Below, in pieces: positions 8,359 to 17,127 of a DNA stretch of 64,000 nt. The stretch's first letter is position 1; each line of letters begins with the position of its first letter. This stretch comes from Streptomyces anulatus (GTDB taxonomy: Bacteria; Actinomycetota; Actinomycetes; Streptomycetales; Streptomycetaceae), in NCBI RefSeq assembly GCF_000721175.1, contig NZ_JOEZ01000002.1, positions 186,001-250,000 on the forward strand, read 5' to 3'. The position numbers and the translations under genes were made by a program. Below the pieces are notes generated by a model that saw nothing but the letters and a program-made list of their open reading frames with translations, did not search any database and had not been told where the DNA came from.

Positions 8359-9141
8359 ATGTCGCTCGCGGGGAAGACCGTCATCGTGTCGGGCGTCGGG
8401 CCGGGGCTCGGACACCGGGTCGCGGAGACCGTGGTCCGGGACGGCGGGCGCGCGGTGCTCGGGGCGCGTACGGCGGCGAACCTGGCCGAGTCGGCGGCGG
8501 AGATCGACCCGGAGGGCCGGCACACGGCCCATCTGTCGACCGACATCACGGACGAGGCGCAGTGCGAGGCGCTGGCCGCGCTGGCGGTGGAGCGGTTCGG
8601 GGGGATCGACGCGGTGGTCCATGTGGCCGCCTGGGACAGCTACTTCGGCGGACTCCAGGACGCGGACTTCGCCACGTGGCAGTCGGTCATCGACGTGAAC
8701 CTCCTGGGAACGCTGCGGATGACCCGGGCCTGCCTGCCCGCGCTCAAGGAGCGGGGCGGATCGGTGGTGGTGATCGGCACGCAGTCCGCGGTGGCCGCCC
8801 CCTCCCAGGTGCGGCAGGCGGCGTACGCGGCGTCCAAGGGGGCGCTCACCTCGGCGATGTACTCCCTGGCGCGGGAACTGGGCCCGGACCGGATCCGGGT
8901 CAACACGGTGCTGCCGGGCTGGATGTGGGGACCGCCGGTGCAGGCGTACGTCCGGTTCGCCGCGGCCTCCGAAGGCGTACCGGAGTCCGAGGTGCTGGCC
9001 CGGCTCACCGAGCGGATGGCGCTGCCGGAGCTGGCCACGGACGGGGACGTGGCGGAGGCCGTCGCCTTCCTGGCCTCCGACCGGGCCCGGGCGATCACCG
9101 GCCAGTCACTGCTGGTCAACGCGGGCGAACTGATGCGCTGA
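8359..9141 (+). CDS. SDR-family oxidoreductase
   Basis: A 260-residue classical short-chain dehydrogenase/reductase. The nucleotide-binding glycine motif appears as SGVGPGLG (residues ~10-17). The catalytic Ser lies in the IGTQSAVAAP stretch and the YAASK motif supplies Tyr and Lys. PG near NTVLPGWMWGPP and the closing TGQSLLVNAGELM are typical. Substrate unknown. ATG at 8359 has GGGAGG 5 bases upstream; an in-frame ATG at 8332 would overlap the operator. Shared regulation with the divergent EthD-like gene and with the 35-38 kb LLM/SDR cluster is inferred from the common dyad. Confidence 0.88.
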   Translation: MSLAGKTVIVSGVGPGLGHRVAETVVRDGGRAVLGARTAANLAESAAEIDPEGRHTAHLSTDITDEAQCEALAALAVERFGGIDAVVHVAAWDSYFGGLQDADFATWQSVIDVNLLGTLRMTRACLPALKERGGSVVVIGTQSAVAAPSQVRQAAYAASKGALTSAMYSLARELGPDRIRVNTVLPGWMWGPPVQAYVRFAAASEGVPESEVLARLTERMALPELATDGDVAEAVAFLASDRARAITGQSLLVNAGELMR

Positions 9142-9262
9142 CCCGCCCCTGCCACGAGAAACCCCGCGAAGAACCCGACGAGACGCCTCCGCGACCCGCT
9201 CCGCACGGCTCTCGCCGTGATCCCCGCCCAGGACGGAGGCCCGGCCCCCGCCCCTCGGCCGC

Positions 9263-9361
9263 GCGGGTAGGCGGCCCCCGCCACCCTGCCACGCGGGCAG
9301 CCGGCCCGCCGCCGCTCAGCCGTGCGGGCAGCCGGCCCGCCGCCCTCAGCCGCGCGGGTAG
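9263..9361. repeat. 30/31-bp imperfect tandem repeat (about 3.3 copies)
   Basis: Units start at 9263, 9293, 9324 and 9354, each beginning GCGGGYAG. The last unit is the 3' end of the adjacent ADP-ribosylglycohydrolase-like gene including its stop codon; the other units look like degenerate copies of that gene end. Confidence 0.75.
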
Positions 9362-10461
9362 CGGGCCAGCCAGCCCGGGGCGACGGCCGTCGGGCTGTGC
9401 AGGGCGGGGCCCTGGGTCATCTCCATCGCGAAGTCGTCGGCCAGTTCGAGGAGCGTGGACCGTCCCTCCAGCTCCGCGAGCCAGGCCGGCGGCAGCGCGG
9501 TCTCGCCGTGCAGCGCCCCGAGCAGCGCCCCGCAGACCGACCCGGTGGCCCGGGAGGGGCCGCTGTGGTTCACCGCGAGCCGCAGCCCGTGCCGGACGTC
9601 CTCGCTGACCAGCGCGCAGTACACGGCGCCGGCGAGGACCTCCTCGGCGGCGTCGCTCGCCCCCAGCGCCTCGATCAACGCCGGGCCCGGGATGCCCTGC
9701 CGCACGGAGCCGAGGGCCTGCCGCAGGGCCTCGGTCACCGGCTCGTGGCCGGGGCGCTCGGCGAGCAGGGCCAGCGTGTGCTGCACGGCCCCGTCCAGGC
9801 CCTCGCCGCGCGCGAGACCGTGCACGAGTACGGCGAAGGCTCCGGCGGCCAGCTGGGCGGCGGGGTGGCCGTGGGACTGGGCCGCGCACTCGACGGCCAG
9901 TTGGAGCACGAGCCCCGGTTCCCAGCCCACCAGGAGCCCGAACGGCGCGGACCGGGTGAGCGCGCCCGCGTCCCGGGCGCCGGGGTTCTTCGGCCGGTCG
10001 AGCGTGCCCATGACGGTGTCGCCGAAGCCGCCCAGGCATTCCCGGGCGGGGTCGCGGCGGGCGTAGAGCCACTCCTCGGCGGCCAGCCAGCCGTTGTCCT
10101 CGCGCCGTTCGTCGGGCCCCCAGTCGTGCTGGGTGGCGGCCCAGCGCAGATGCGCCCGGTGCACATCGGTGGGCGGGTGCCAGGCTCCGGTGTCGCGGCG
10201 GACCTGGGCGCGGATCAGTCCGTCGACGGTGAACAGGGTGAGCTGGGTGAGGGCGGTGACCGCACCGCGTCTGCCGTGCGCGACGACGTAGTCGGTGACC
10301 CCTTCGACCCCGTGGGCGGCGCGGATCTCCTCCAGCACGAGCCCGCTGACCCCGGCCCCGAGCGCGTCCCCGACAGCCCCGCCGAGCAGGGCCCCGCGGA
10401 CCCGGCTGCGGAAGTCCTGCTGCTCGGCCCGGCCCCAGACCGCCGTGGTCCCTGTGCTCAC
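9346..10461 (-). CDS. ADP-ribosylglycohydrolase-family protein, probable pseudoenzyme
   Basis: A 371-residue member of the DraG/ARH fold family, which removes ADP-ribose from proteins using two Mg ions held by aspartates. The frame motifs are conserved: GALLGGAVGDALG (residues ~23-35), TQLTLFTVDGLIRA (72-85), QSHGHPAA (195-202) and NHSGPSRATGSVCGALLGA (298-316). The metal-binding positions are lost: the family's TDDT reads TALT (69-72), and the G-D-S-D-x-T near the C-terminus reads G-P-S-R-A-T (301-306). This predicts loss of hydrolase activity and perhaps a binding role. The frame is open and well conserved elsewhere, so it is not an obvious decaying gene. GTG start at 10461. Confidence 0.85.
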   Translation of the reverse strand: MSTGTTAVWGRAEQQDFRSRVRGALLGGAVGDALGAGVSGLVLEEIRAAHGVEGVTDYVVAHGRRGAVTALTQLTLFTVDGLIRAQVRRDTGAWHPPTDVHRAHLRWAATQHDWGPDERREDNGWLAAEEWLYARRDPARECLGGFGDTVMGTLDRPKNPGARDAGALTRSAPFGLLVGWEPGLVLQLAVECAAQSHGHPAAQLAAGAFAVLVHGLARGEGLDGAVQHTLALLAERPGHEPVTEALRQALGSVRQGIPGPALIEALGASDAAEEVLAGAVYCALVSEDVRHGLRLAVNHSGPSRATGSVCGALLGALHGETALPPAWLAELEGRSTLLELADDFAMEMTQGPALHSPTAVAPGWLARYPRG

Positions 10462-10638
10462 CCCGCCCCCTCCCCCGTCACCACGTGCTCGACCGCGCGG
10501 GCCTCTGCGGGCGACCGCGCAAGCACTGTAATCGAACGGGAACGGGCGGTAGAGGGGGCGACCTGGGTACGTACGGGTATGTCGACGGACGTCCTTGAGG
10601 TCGTTTTTGACCGGCGGGTGTCAGCGGCCGGGGGTGGC

Positions 10639-11076
10639 TCAGAAATCGTCCGGCAGGATCCGGAAGTGCGCGTAGCGGCCTGCAAGCGGCCGCAGCGCAC
10701 GGAAGTCCCGGATGTCCCGGGTCAGCACAGCGTCCGTGTCGTACTCGGCCGCGAGGGCGACATTGACGGCGTCCACCAGATCGAGGTTCAGCGTCGCGTA
10801 GCGGGCCCGCACGGCGAGTGCGGTGTCGAGGATCTCCGCCGTAGGAGGCGCGAATACGAGCCGCACCTCCCTGACCTGCTTGCTGATCGAGCGAAGGATG
10901 TGGTCGGCGACCCGGCGGCCTCCCCGGACCGACGCCACGTGATGGACCTCGGTGAGCACCAGGGGGCTCGCGACCAACAGGCCGCACTGGTCGACGACCT
11001 TGCGCGCGGCGAGGTGGGCCGGGTCCGAGTTGTTGTAGAGGGCAAGCAGCCCGGATGTGTCAGCGACTACGATCAC
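10639..11076 (-). CDS. PIN-domain toxin (VapC-like)
   Basis: A 145-residue PIN-domain ribonuclease of a type II toxin-antitoxin pair. The acidic active-site residues are visible: D6 (VVADTSGLLALY), Glu in LVLTEVHH, Asp in LDLVDAVNVALAAEY, and Asp in LTRDIRDF. It begins with GTG at 11076, overlapping the antitoxin stop by 4 bases, so translation is coupled. The C-terminal signature (PLAGRYAHFRILPDD) is shared with the PIN protein at 60764-61210. Confidence 0.88.
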   Translation of the reverse strand: MIVVADTSGLLALYNNSDPAHLAARKVVDQCGLLVASPLVLTEVHHVASVRGGRRVADHILRSISKQVREVRLVFAPPTAEILDTALAVRARYATLNLDLVDAVNVALAAEYDTDAVLTRDIRDFRALRPLAGRYAHFRILPDDF

Positions 11077-11342
11077 GCCGCGCGCCCCGGGCCACGCGAC
11101 TCTCCGCTGCCGAACGCCTCGTTCACCGCCTCGCGCACGTCTTCGCGCGTGATGGGCCCGCCCAGGTCGAAGGTCTCGTCATCGGTGACGAAAGGCTCGT
11201 CCCACACGCGCCGGGCGAGGGCGATCCGATGGATGCCCTCCCTGATCAACTCCGCCTCGGACACGCCTAGGCGTTTCGCAGCTTCCTTGATCAGGTTGAG
11301 ATCCTCGTCGTCCGCGTACACATTCGTCCGCTTCAGCACCAT
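11073..11342 (-). CDS. Ribbon-helix-helix antitoxin (CopG-like)
   Basis: An 89-residue protein with an N-terminal ribbon-helix-helix domain (MVLKRTNVYADDEDLNLIKE, then GVSEAELIREGIHRIAL) and a C-terminal tail that would wrap the PIN toxin encoded immediately downstream. ATG at 11342. A perfect palindrome lies just upstream at 11351-11367, suited to RHH binding and autorepression. Confidence 0.85.
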   Translation of the reverse strand: MVLKRTNVYADDEDLNLIKEAAKRLGVSEAELIREGIHRIALARRVWDEPFVTDDETFDLGGPITREDVREAVNEAFGSGESRGPGRAA

Positions 11343-11350
11343 GCATAGAT

Positions 11351-11367
11351 GGTACAGGACCTGTACC
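11351..11367. promoter_or_regulatory. Palindromic operator of the RHH/PIN pair
   Basis: Perfect inverted repeat GGTACAGG-A-CCTGTACC, 9 bases upstream of the antitoxin ATG. Spacing and symmetry fit an antitoxin dimer pair covering the promoter. Confidence 0.65.
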
Positions 11368-11385
11368 AGGTGTGCAGCTTCTTCG

Positions 11386-13779
11386 TCACGCCGCCCGCAG
11401 CCGCTCCCGCTGCGCCCGGGCCCAGGCGTACCCCGGGTCCAGTTCCAGCGCCCGGTCGAGGTCCGCGAGCGCCTCCGCGACCCGGCCCAGGGCCTCCAGC
11501 GCGAGGGCCCTGCTGCCGTGCGCCCAGGCGTAGTCGGGGTCCAGGGCGAGGACCCGGCCGTAGCAGGCGACGGCCTCCTCGTGCCGGCCCGTCGCCCGGT
11601 ACACCTCGCCCCGCTCCCCCTCGGTCCCGGCAAGGCCGGGGGACAGTTCCTCGGCCCGGTCCAGGTCGGCGAGGGCACCCACCGGGTCGCCGAGCGCTGT
11701 GCGGACCCGGGCCCTGCGGACCAGCGCCCACGCGTACTCCGGCCACAGGGCGATCGCCCGGTCGAAGTCGTCGAGCGCTTCCTCGTGCCGGCCCAGCACA
11801 TGGCGGACCAGGCCCCGGCTGCCCAGCGGCACGGCGTCGGACGGGTCCAGGGCGTGCGCCCGGTCCAGGACGGTCAGGGCCTCCTCCAAGCGGCCCATCC
11901 GCCGGTAGGTCTCGCCCCGCTCCCGCACCGCCCAGGCCCAGGCGGGCGCGATCTCCTCGGCCCGGTCCAGGTCGGCGAGGGCCTCCTCGTAGCGGCCGAG
12001 CGACCGCAGGATCACCGCCCGGCCCTGGTGGGCGCGTTCGCTGCGCGGGTCCACGGCGATCGCCCGCCCGTGGTCGGACAGCGCGGCGTCGAGTTCCCCG
12101 GCGCGGAAGCGGTCCCAGGCGCGCACCACGAGGGCCGCCGCCCGGTCCGTGTCGGTCAGCTCGGCGCGGGTCAGCAGGAGCCCGAGGGCGGCGGTGGGGC
12201 GGGGGCCGTGGTCGGTTATGGCGGCGAGCAGGTCCCGGCCCCAGTCGCGGAGTACGGCGTTGTCGGCGTCCTCGCCCGCCTCCGCGAGGGTCCGGGCCCA
12301 GTGCCGGGCGCGGGACGGCCGCTGATCGCACAGCGCGATCCCGGCGCGCAGGGCCTCGGGCAGCGCGGTGCGGGGGCGGGCGCAGAGCCGGTGGTAGAGC
12401 ACGTCCAGGGCCGCCCGGCGCCACGGCTGGGAGGCCCAGAGGCGTTCCGGGTCGAGGCCCTCGGCCGCCGCGTCCCGGCGGGCCGCGAAGGCCTCGGCCA
12501 GCCGGTCGTGCGCCGCCTTCCACCGCTGCGGCGATCCGGTCCGCTGGAGGCGGAGCATCGGGGCCCGGACGACGGCGTGGTAGCGGGAGCGTCCGGTGTA
12601 CGGCTCGGCGACGAAAGGCAGTTCGTGCAGCCAGTCGTAGAGCCCGGGGACGACGTGCGACCCGTGCGGTACGGCCACGGCCACCAGGTCCTCGTCGAAC
12701 CGGCGGGGCAGCGCGCAGGCGAGTGCGGCCGCCCGGCGGACCGGGTCGCTCTCCCCGGCCAGGAAGCGCTCGACGGCGGTGGCGTTCGCCTCACCGGCCG
12801 CGCCCGGGTTGGCGGCGAGCGTCGACACCAGGACCGGCAGCCCACCGGAGAGCCGCAGCACCTCCCGTACGACGGTCTCCGCCACCACACCTCGCCCGGT
12901 GAGGAGTTGGCGCGACCCTTCCTCCGTGAACGGTCCCAGCGGTACGTCGGCGACCAGGCGGCCCCGGTCGCCCCAGTGCACCGGGTCGAGGCGGCGCTGA
13001 CCGGCCAGGGTCAGGACGAGGTTGGCGGGCAGTTCGCCGTACCGCCCGGGGGTCAGCAGGTCCGCCAGCCACCGGTCCAGCTGGGGTGCGGTGCGCTCGT
13101 AGGTGTCCAGGAACAGGGCGACCCAGGGCACGGCGTCCGCGACCCGGTCGATCTCGGCGACGAACACCGGCGTGAGGACCCGTATCGGTTCCGCCAGCAG
13201 CCGGGCCTCCTCCGCCTGCCGGGCCCGGCCCCCGAACACCGCCCGCAGCCCGCCCGCGCCCCGCGCCACGACCGCCGGGTCGATGCCCCCGGCCAGCGCA
13301 CCCACGACCGGTATCGCCCCGGCCGCGATCAGCCCGGCCTGCGCGGCGGCGAGCGCCCCGGGCGAAGGCCCGCCGGCCGAGGTCTCGTTGTCGGCCGCGA
13401 GCCGGCCGGCCGCGTCGTGGAGGGCACGCCGGTACGTGGCGAGCAGCCGGTCCAGCACCTTGAGCGGGTGCCCCTGCTCGGCGAACTGCTCGGCGATGGC
13501 GCCGAGTACGTCCGGCACGGAGTCGGCGCTCTCGTCGACCGAAGCGGTGAGCGCCCCGAACTCCCCTGCCACCTCCCGCCATTCCCGTACGAGCGAGGTC
13601 TTGCCGACCCCGGCGTTGCCCCGCACATGGAAGACGAACCGGTGCCGGGGGTCCTCGGGCGGCAGGGCGAAGTTCGCTCGGAACAGGCCGAGTTCGGCCT
13701 CGCGCCCGACGAAGGCGGCACGGCGTTGCCCTTCGACGATCTGCTGGAGGGAGAGGCGGCGGGGGCTGGACGGCGGCAT
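11386..13779 (-). CDS. STAND P-loop ATPase with C-terminal TPR repeats
   Basis: A 797-residue signal-transduction ATPase. Walker A GNAGVGKT (residues ~54-61) follows an FVGRE-type entry motif (22-27), and Walker B is VALFLDTYE (~220-228). After a winged-helix-like middle, at least six tetratricopeptide repeats run from about 560 to the C-terminus (for example ALADLDRAEEIAPAWAWAVRERGETYRRMGR-type units of 34 residues, varying). Such proteins act as ligand-triggered oligomerising switches in regulation or phage defence; the effector here is not evident. The neighbouring RHH/PIN toxin-antitoxin pair is transcribed in the same direction 43 bp downstream. Confidence 0.85.
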   Translation of the reverse strand: MPPSSPRRLSLQQIVEGQRRAAFVGREAELGLFRANFALPPEDPRHRFVFHVRGNAGVGKTSLVREWREVAGEFGALTASVDESADSVPDVLGAIAEQFAEQGHPLKVLDRLLATYRRALHDAAGRLAADNETSAGGPSPGALAAAQAGLIAAGAIPVVGALAGGIDPAVVARGAGGLRAVFGGRARQAEEARLLAEPIRVLTPVFVAEIDRVADAVPWVALFLDTYERTAPQLDRWLADLLTPGRYGELPANLVLTLAGQRRLDPVHWGDRGRLVADVPLGPFTEEGSRQLLTGRGVVAETVVREVLRLSGGLPVLVSTLAANPGAAGEANATAVERFLAGESDPVRRAAALACALPRRFDEDLVAVAVPHGSHVVPGLYDWLHELPFVAEPYTGRSRYHAVVRAPMLRLQRTGSPQRWKAAHDRLAEAFAARRDAAAEGLDPERLWASQPWRRAALDVLYHRLCARPRTALPEALRAGIALCDQRPSRARHWARTLAEAGEDADNAVLRDWGRDLLAAITDHGPRPTAALGLLLTRAELTDTDRAAALVVRAWDRFRAGELDAALSDHGRAIAVDPRSERAHQGRAVILRSLGRYEEALADLDRAEEIAPAWAWAVRERGETYRRMGRLEEALTVLDRAHALDPSDAVPLGSRGLVRHVLGRHEEALDDFDRAIALWPEYAWALVRRARVRTALGDPVGALADLDRAEELSPGLAGTEGERGEVYRATGRHEEAVACYGRVLALDPDYAWAHGSRALALEALGRVAEALADLDRALELDPGYAWARAQRERLRAA

Positions 13780-13948
13780 GGGCCCCAGTCTGTCAGCGGG
13801 CCCGGCCGTCCGGGAGTCGCACGCGTGCGGCCTGCCGCACCTACCGGGCGCGCGTGACGCGGATCACAGTATTCACTGCGATGAACTCGGCCGCCCAACG
13901 TGGCCTCTTCAGGCGTAGTCGCAGTTCGCCATCCCGGATGGCCACGCC

Positions 13949-14123
13949 ATGCGGAAGATCATCCACCAGGGTCTGATCGACGAGCACCACGTCGTCGTAC
14001 ACCCCGGTGGTCCTCGACGGCGGCAAGGTGCTCTTCCCGGATTCCGCGGAGCGGCTCGATCTCCAGCTCCTCGACTCCCGGACGTTCGACTCCCGGACCG
14101 TGCTCCTGCGCTACGGCCACTGA
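13949..14123 (+). pseudogene. Dihydrofolate-reductase/RibD-like C-terminal remnant, frameshifted
   Basis: From 13949 the frame reads a typical C-terminal DHFR-family strand-helix (KIIHQGLIDEHHVVVHP). An extra C in a run near 14005 shifts frame; the next frame continues the family pattern (VVLDGGKVLFPDS, LQLLDSRTFDS, VLLRYGH) to the stop at 14121-14123. The first two thirds of the gene are absent. This is a decayed fragment of a DHFR-family gene. Confidence 0.6.
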
Positions 14124-14203
14124 CCTGCTCCGGACTCCCCTGATCCGACGGGCCGGACCGGACGCAGGAGAACGCCAACGGTCCGCCTGCCGGCCCGGGA
14201 CGG

Positions 14204-15586
14204 TCATGCGCCGAGGCCCTGGCTGAACCTCCGGGCCGGCGTGAAGGCGGTCAGGGCGGTGATCAGTGGGAAGAGCGCCACCACGCCCAGGGCGGTGGAG
14301 AGCGGCATCGAGTTCGCCAGCGCGCCCGCGGTGGCGCTGCCGACGCCGCCGCCGACGAAGAACGTGAGGTTGAGCAGCCCCATCGCACCGCCACGCCGGC
14401 CAGGTTCGATATGCCCCGACATCAGGGCGGTGGTGAAGACCTGGGTGACGGAGAAGGCGGAGAAGCCGAGCGAGGCGCCGAGGATCAGCAGCACCCCCGA
14501 ACCGGTCAGCGCCCCGGCTAACGCCACGGCGAAGGCGAGGGAGACCGCACCCAGGAGCCGGTTGCCGTGGTCGCCCGCGGTGAGCCGGCCGGCCAGCCGG
14601 GAGAGCACCGCACCGGCGACCGCGCCGGGCAGCAGCCAGAGGCCGACGGACAGGACGCTCCAGCCGTGGTCGCGGACGAGGAGTTGCGGCACGGCGTACA
14701 GCGCGGCGAACAGGCCGCCGTACACACCGACACCGATGACGGCGACCTTCAGGAAGACGCGGTCGGTGACGAGCGCGCGCGGCACGAAGGAGGTCTCGCT
14801 ACCGCGGATGCGCCAGGTGAGCCCGGCGGCCGACAGGAGCAGTACGGCGGCGGTGGCGGTCACCAGCGGGGTGGTCAGCGCGAGCGCGGAGGACTGGATC
14901 AGCACGAGGAACGACATGGCGGTGAGCGTCAGCAGGGCGGCTCCCGGCAGGTCCATGGCCCTGGACCTGCCGGAGTCGTTCCGCCCGGGCACTCGTGTGG
15001 ACGCTCCAGCCAGGCACAGCGGTACGACGAGCAGGGAGAGCGCGGGCAGGACGAGGGCGACGCGCCAGGTCACCCACTCGGTGAGGATCCCGCCCGCCAG
15101 GGTGGCGCCGGCCGAGAAGGCCGCCATCGTGGCACCGAACCCGGCAAAGGCGCGGGCACGCCGGTCGGGCGGTACGGCTGCGGCGAGGGCCATGGCGCAG
15201 GCCGCCATCGCACCGGAACCGGCGGCCTGCACGAAGCGCCCCGCCACCAGAACGCCGAGGCCGGGCGCGACGAGGCAGACGACGGCGCCGGCCGCGAGCA
15301 CCAGGGAGCCGAGCAGCAGCGCGGCCCGCACCCCTCGGGTGTCGGCGAGGCGGCCGAACAGCGCCGTGCCGACGCCGAGGGCGAGGGCGTGGGCGGTCAG
15401 CACCCAGGCGGTGGCGGTGGGCGAGGTGTTCAGGGAGGACGCCACGTCGGGCAGGGCGACCCCGGCGGCGGTCACACCGAACACGACCGGGCCGAACAGG
15501 GCCCCGTAACGCAGCCCGAACGAGGGTGACTTCGGGGAGAAGACGCTTATACCGGCCGCAGCCGAGGCGGCCTCGTGGGTGGTCAT
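14204..15586 (-). CDS. MFS transporter (drug-efflux type)
   Basis: A 460-residue inner-membrane transporter with about 12-14 hydrophobic segments. The loop after the second segment has the MFS signature (GRLADTRGVRAALL), and the fifth segment carries a motif-C-like glycine series (GFGATMAAFSAGATLAGGIL) seen in drug/H+ antiporters. It starts at 15586, 31 bases after the stop of the flavoenzyme gene on the same strand, so the two are probably one operon. The pairing suggests export of a product or substrate of that enzyme. Confidence 0.85.
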   Translation of the reverse strand: MTTHEAASAAAGISVFSPKSPSFGLRYGALFGPVVFGVTAAGVALPDVASSLNTSPTATAWVLTAHALALGVGTALFGRLADTRGVRAALLLGSLVLAAGAVVCLVAPGLGVLVAGRFVQAAGSGAMAACAMALAAAVPPDRRARAFAGFGATMAAFSAGATLAGGILTEWVTWRVALVLPALSLLVVPLCLAGASTRVPGRNDSGRSRAMDLPGAALLTLTAMSFLVLIQSSALALTTPLVTATAAVLLLSAAGLTWRIRGSETSFVPRALVTDRVFLKVAVIGVGVYGGLFAALYAVPQLLVRDHGWSVLSVGLWLLPGAVAGAVLSRLAGRLTAGDHGNRLLGAVSLAFAVALAGALTGSGVLLILGASLGFSAFSVTQVFTTALMSGHIEPGRRGGAMGLLNLTFFVGGGVGSATAGALANSMPLSTALGVVALFPLITALTAFTPARRFSQGLGA

Positions 15587-15617
15587 GATGGACTCCGAGG
15601 ATTGACGGCCGACGCGT

Positions 15618-17009
15618 TCAGGGGCGGGGCGCGATGGGGTGGCCGAGCCGGAAGAGGTTGCCGGGGTCGACCGCGGCCTTCACCCGGGCCAGCCGGTTCA
15701 GGGTCTCCGGGCCGAAGCACTCCCCCGCCGGTCCGGCGGTGTCCGCCCCGGCGAGGAAGTTCAGATAGCGGAGTCCCGTACTCCACGGCTCCATCGGCCC
15801 CAGGACCACATCCGGCGAACCGGGTGGAGAGAGAGTGGACAGCGTGTACGCGCCCTCGCGGACGCCGACCGCGTTGGGCACCTCGGCGGGCCGGGAGAGC
15901 GCGCCGCCCAGATGACGCACCTCCACCATCAGATCGCCGCAGGACGAACCGGCCCCGGCCACCTCCAGCAGCGCCTCGGTGGCACCCACCTCCAACTCCT
16001 TCAACACGATGTTGCGTTCGTGGTACGGGAGCGGACGCGTCGGGTCCTGATGGATGTCGGCGACCGCCGCGTACGGCATCTCGGCGACCGAGTCCGCCGA
16101 CGGCGTACCGCACGCGCGCAGCGGGCGGACGAGCCGCTCCCCCTCCTCGGCGGGGCCGGTGAAGGCGATCCGCACATGCACGGCGAACGTCCCCCGGAGG
16201 AACCGCGGCACGTCCGCCACGTCCGGCAGCCGCAGCAGCGACACGGAGGAGGTCATCTCCTCGGGCACGGTCGCGGTCCACCGCCGCCAGGTGTGCAGGA
16301 CCTGCGCCGCCTCTTCGCCGGGGAAATGGATCCCCCCACCGTAGAGTCGGCGCACCGGCATCAGGCCGAACCAGAGCCGGGTGACGATTCCGAAGTTCCC
16401 CTTGCCTCCGCGCAGCGCCCAGAAGAGTTCCGGGTGCCGGTCGCGGGTGACCTGCCGGATGCTCCCGTCGGCGGTGACGACCTCGATACGGGTCACATGG
16501 TCTGCCGCGAACCCGAACTGCCGCCCCAGCGGCCCGAGTCCGCCGCCCAGGGTGTAGCCCACTACGCCGACCAGCGGGGACGACCCGTTGAGGGGAGCGA
16601 GCCCGTGTGGCGCGGCGGCGGAGATCACCTGGTGCCACTGGGCCCCGGCCTCCACGTATGCCGTACGGGTGAAGGGGTCGACGGCGACCGCGTTCATCCG
16701 GCGGGTGGAGACGAGGACCCCGCCGGGCGGGGGCGCGGCTATGCCGTGGCCGGTCGCCTGGACGGCGACGGGGAGCCGCTCCTGGGCGGCGAAGGACACC
16801 GCGGCGGACACGTCCTCGGCCGACAGGGCGGCGACGACCACGTCGGGCCGGTGCTGCGCGATGCGGTTGAAGCCCGCGAGTTCCCGTGCGTACCCCGGGT
16901 CCTCAGGGGTGAGGGCCTCACCCCTGAGCCGGGAGAGAAGCCCGTCCAGGGCTTTCCCGGCGACGCCTGCATGTTCAGGTGGTCCAGTTAGCGGTCCGGC
17001 CACGATCAC
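15618..17009 (-). CDS. FAD-binding oxidoreductase (berberine-bridge-enzyme type)
   Basis: A 463-residue PCMH-type flavoprotein. The FAD-binding half shows VAVQATGHGIAA (His at the site used for 8-alpha-histidyl FAD linkage) and NGSSPLVGVVGYTLGGGLG. The middle contains RGGKGNFGIVTRLWFGL. The C-terminal BBE domain ends with YLNFLAG and VKAAVDPGNLFRLGHPI. Relatives oxidise sugars, alkaloids or antibiotic intermediates; the substrate is unknown. GTG at 17009 with an AGGAAGG site is preferred; the frame stays open to 17120, but that would run into the promoter space of the divergent LuxR gene. No signal peptide is seen. Confidence 0.85.
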   Translation of the reverse strand: MIVAGPLTGPPEHAGVAGKALDGLLSRLRGEALTPEDPGYARELAGFNRIAQHRPDVVVAALSAEDVSAAVSFAAQERLPVAVQATGHGIAAPPPGGVLVSTRRMNAVAVDPFTRTAYVEAGAQWHQVISAAAPHGLAPLNGSSPLVGVVGYTLGGGLGPLGRQFGFAADHVTRIEVVTADGSIRQVTRDRHPELFWALRGGKGNFGIVTRLWFGLMPVRRLYGGGIHFPGEEAAQVLHTWRRWTATVPEEMTSSVSLLRLPDVADVPRFLRGTFAVHVRIAFTGPAEEGERLVRPLRACGTPSADSVAEMPYAAVADIHQDPTRPLPYHERNIVLKELEVGATEALLEVAGAGSSCGDLMVEVRHLGGALSRPAEVPNAVGVREGAYTLSTLSPPGSPDVVLGPMEPWSTGLRYLNFLAGADTAGPAGECFGPETLNRLARVKAAVDPGNLFRLGHPIAPRP

Positions 17010-17127
17010 GTCCTTCCTCTCGTGCCGAGCGACGGTGGATGAGGAGGAGTGTTCTTGTCCGGGAAGCCTTCTCCCATCCCCTACTTGAGGGGTTGGAGCG
17101 GCCGGACCAACCTGGCACATTCATGGG

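Noticed and set aside
9263..9361. 30-bp periodic repeat considered as CRISPR
   Set aside because: Units follow each other without spacers, and the last unit is part of a coding gene.
9322..13857. Open frame of about 1500 codons on the plus strand
   Set aside because: It lies opposite the ADP-ribosylglycohydrolase, PIN, RHH and STAND genes. Its composition is the Arg/Pro/Gly-rich shadow expected from GC-biased codons, with no motif.
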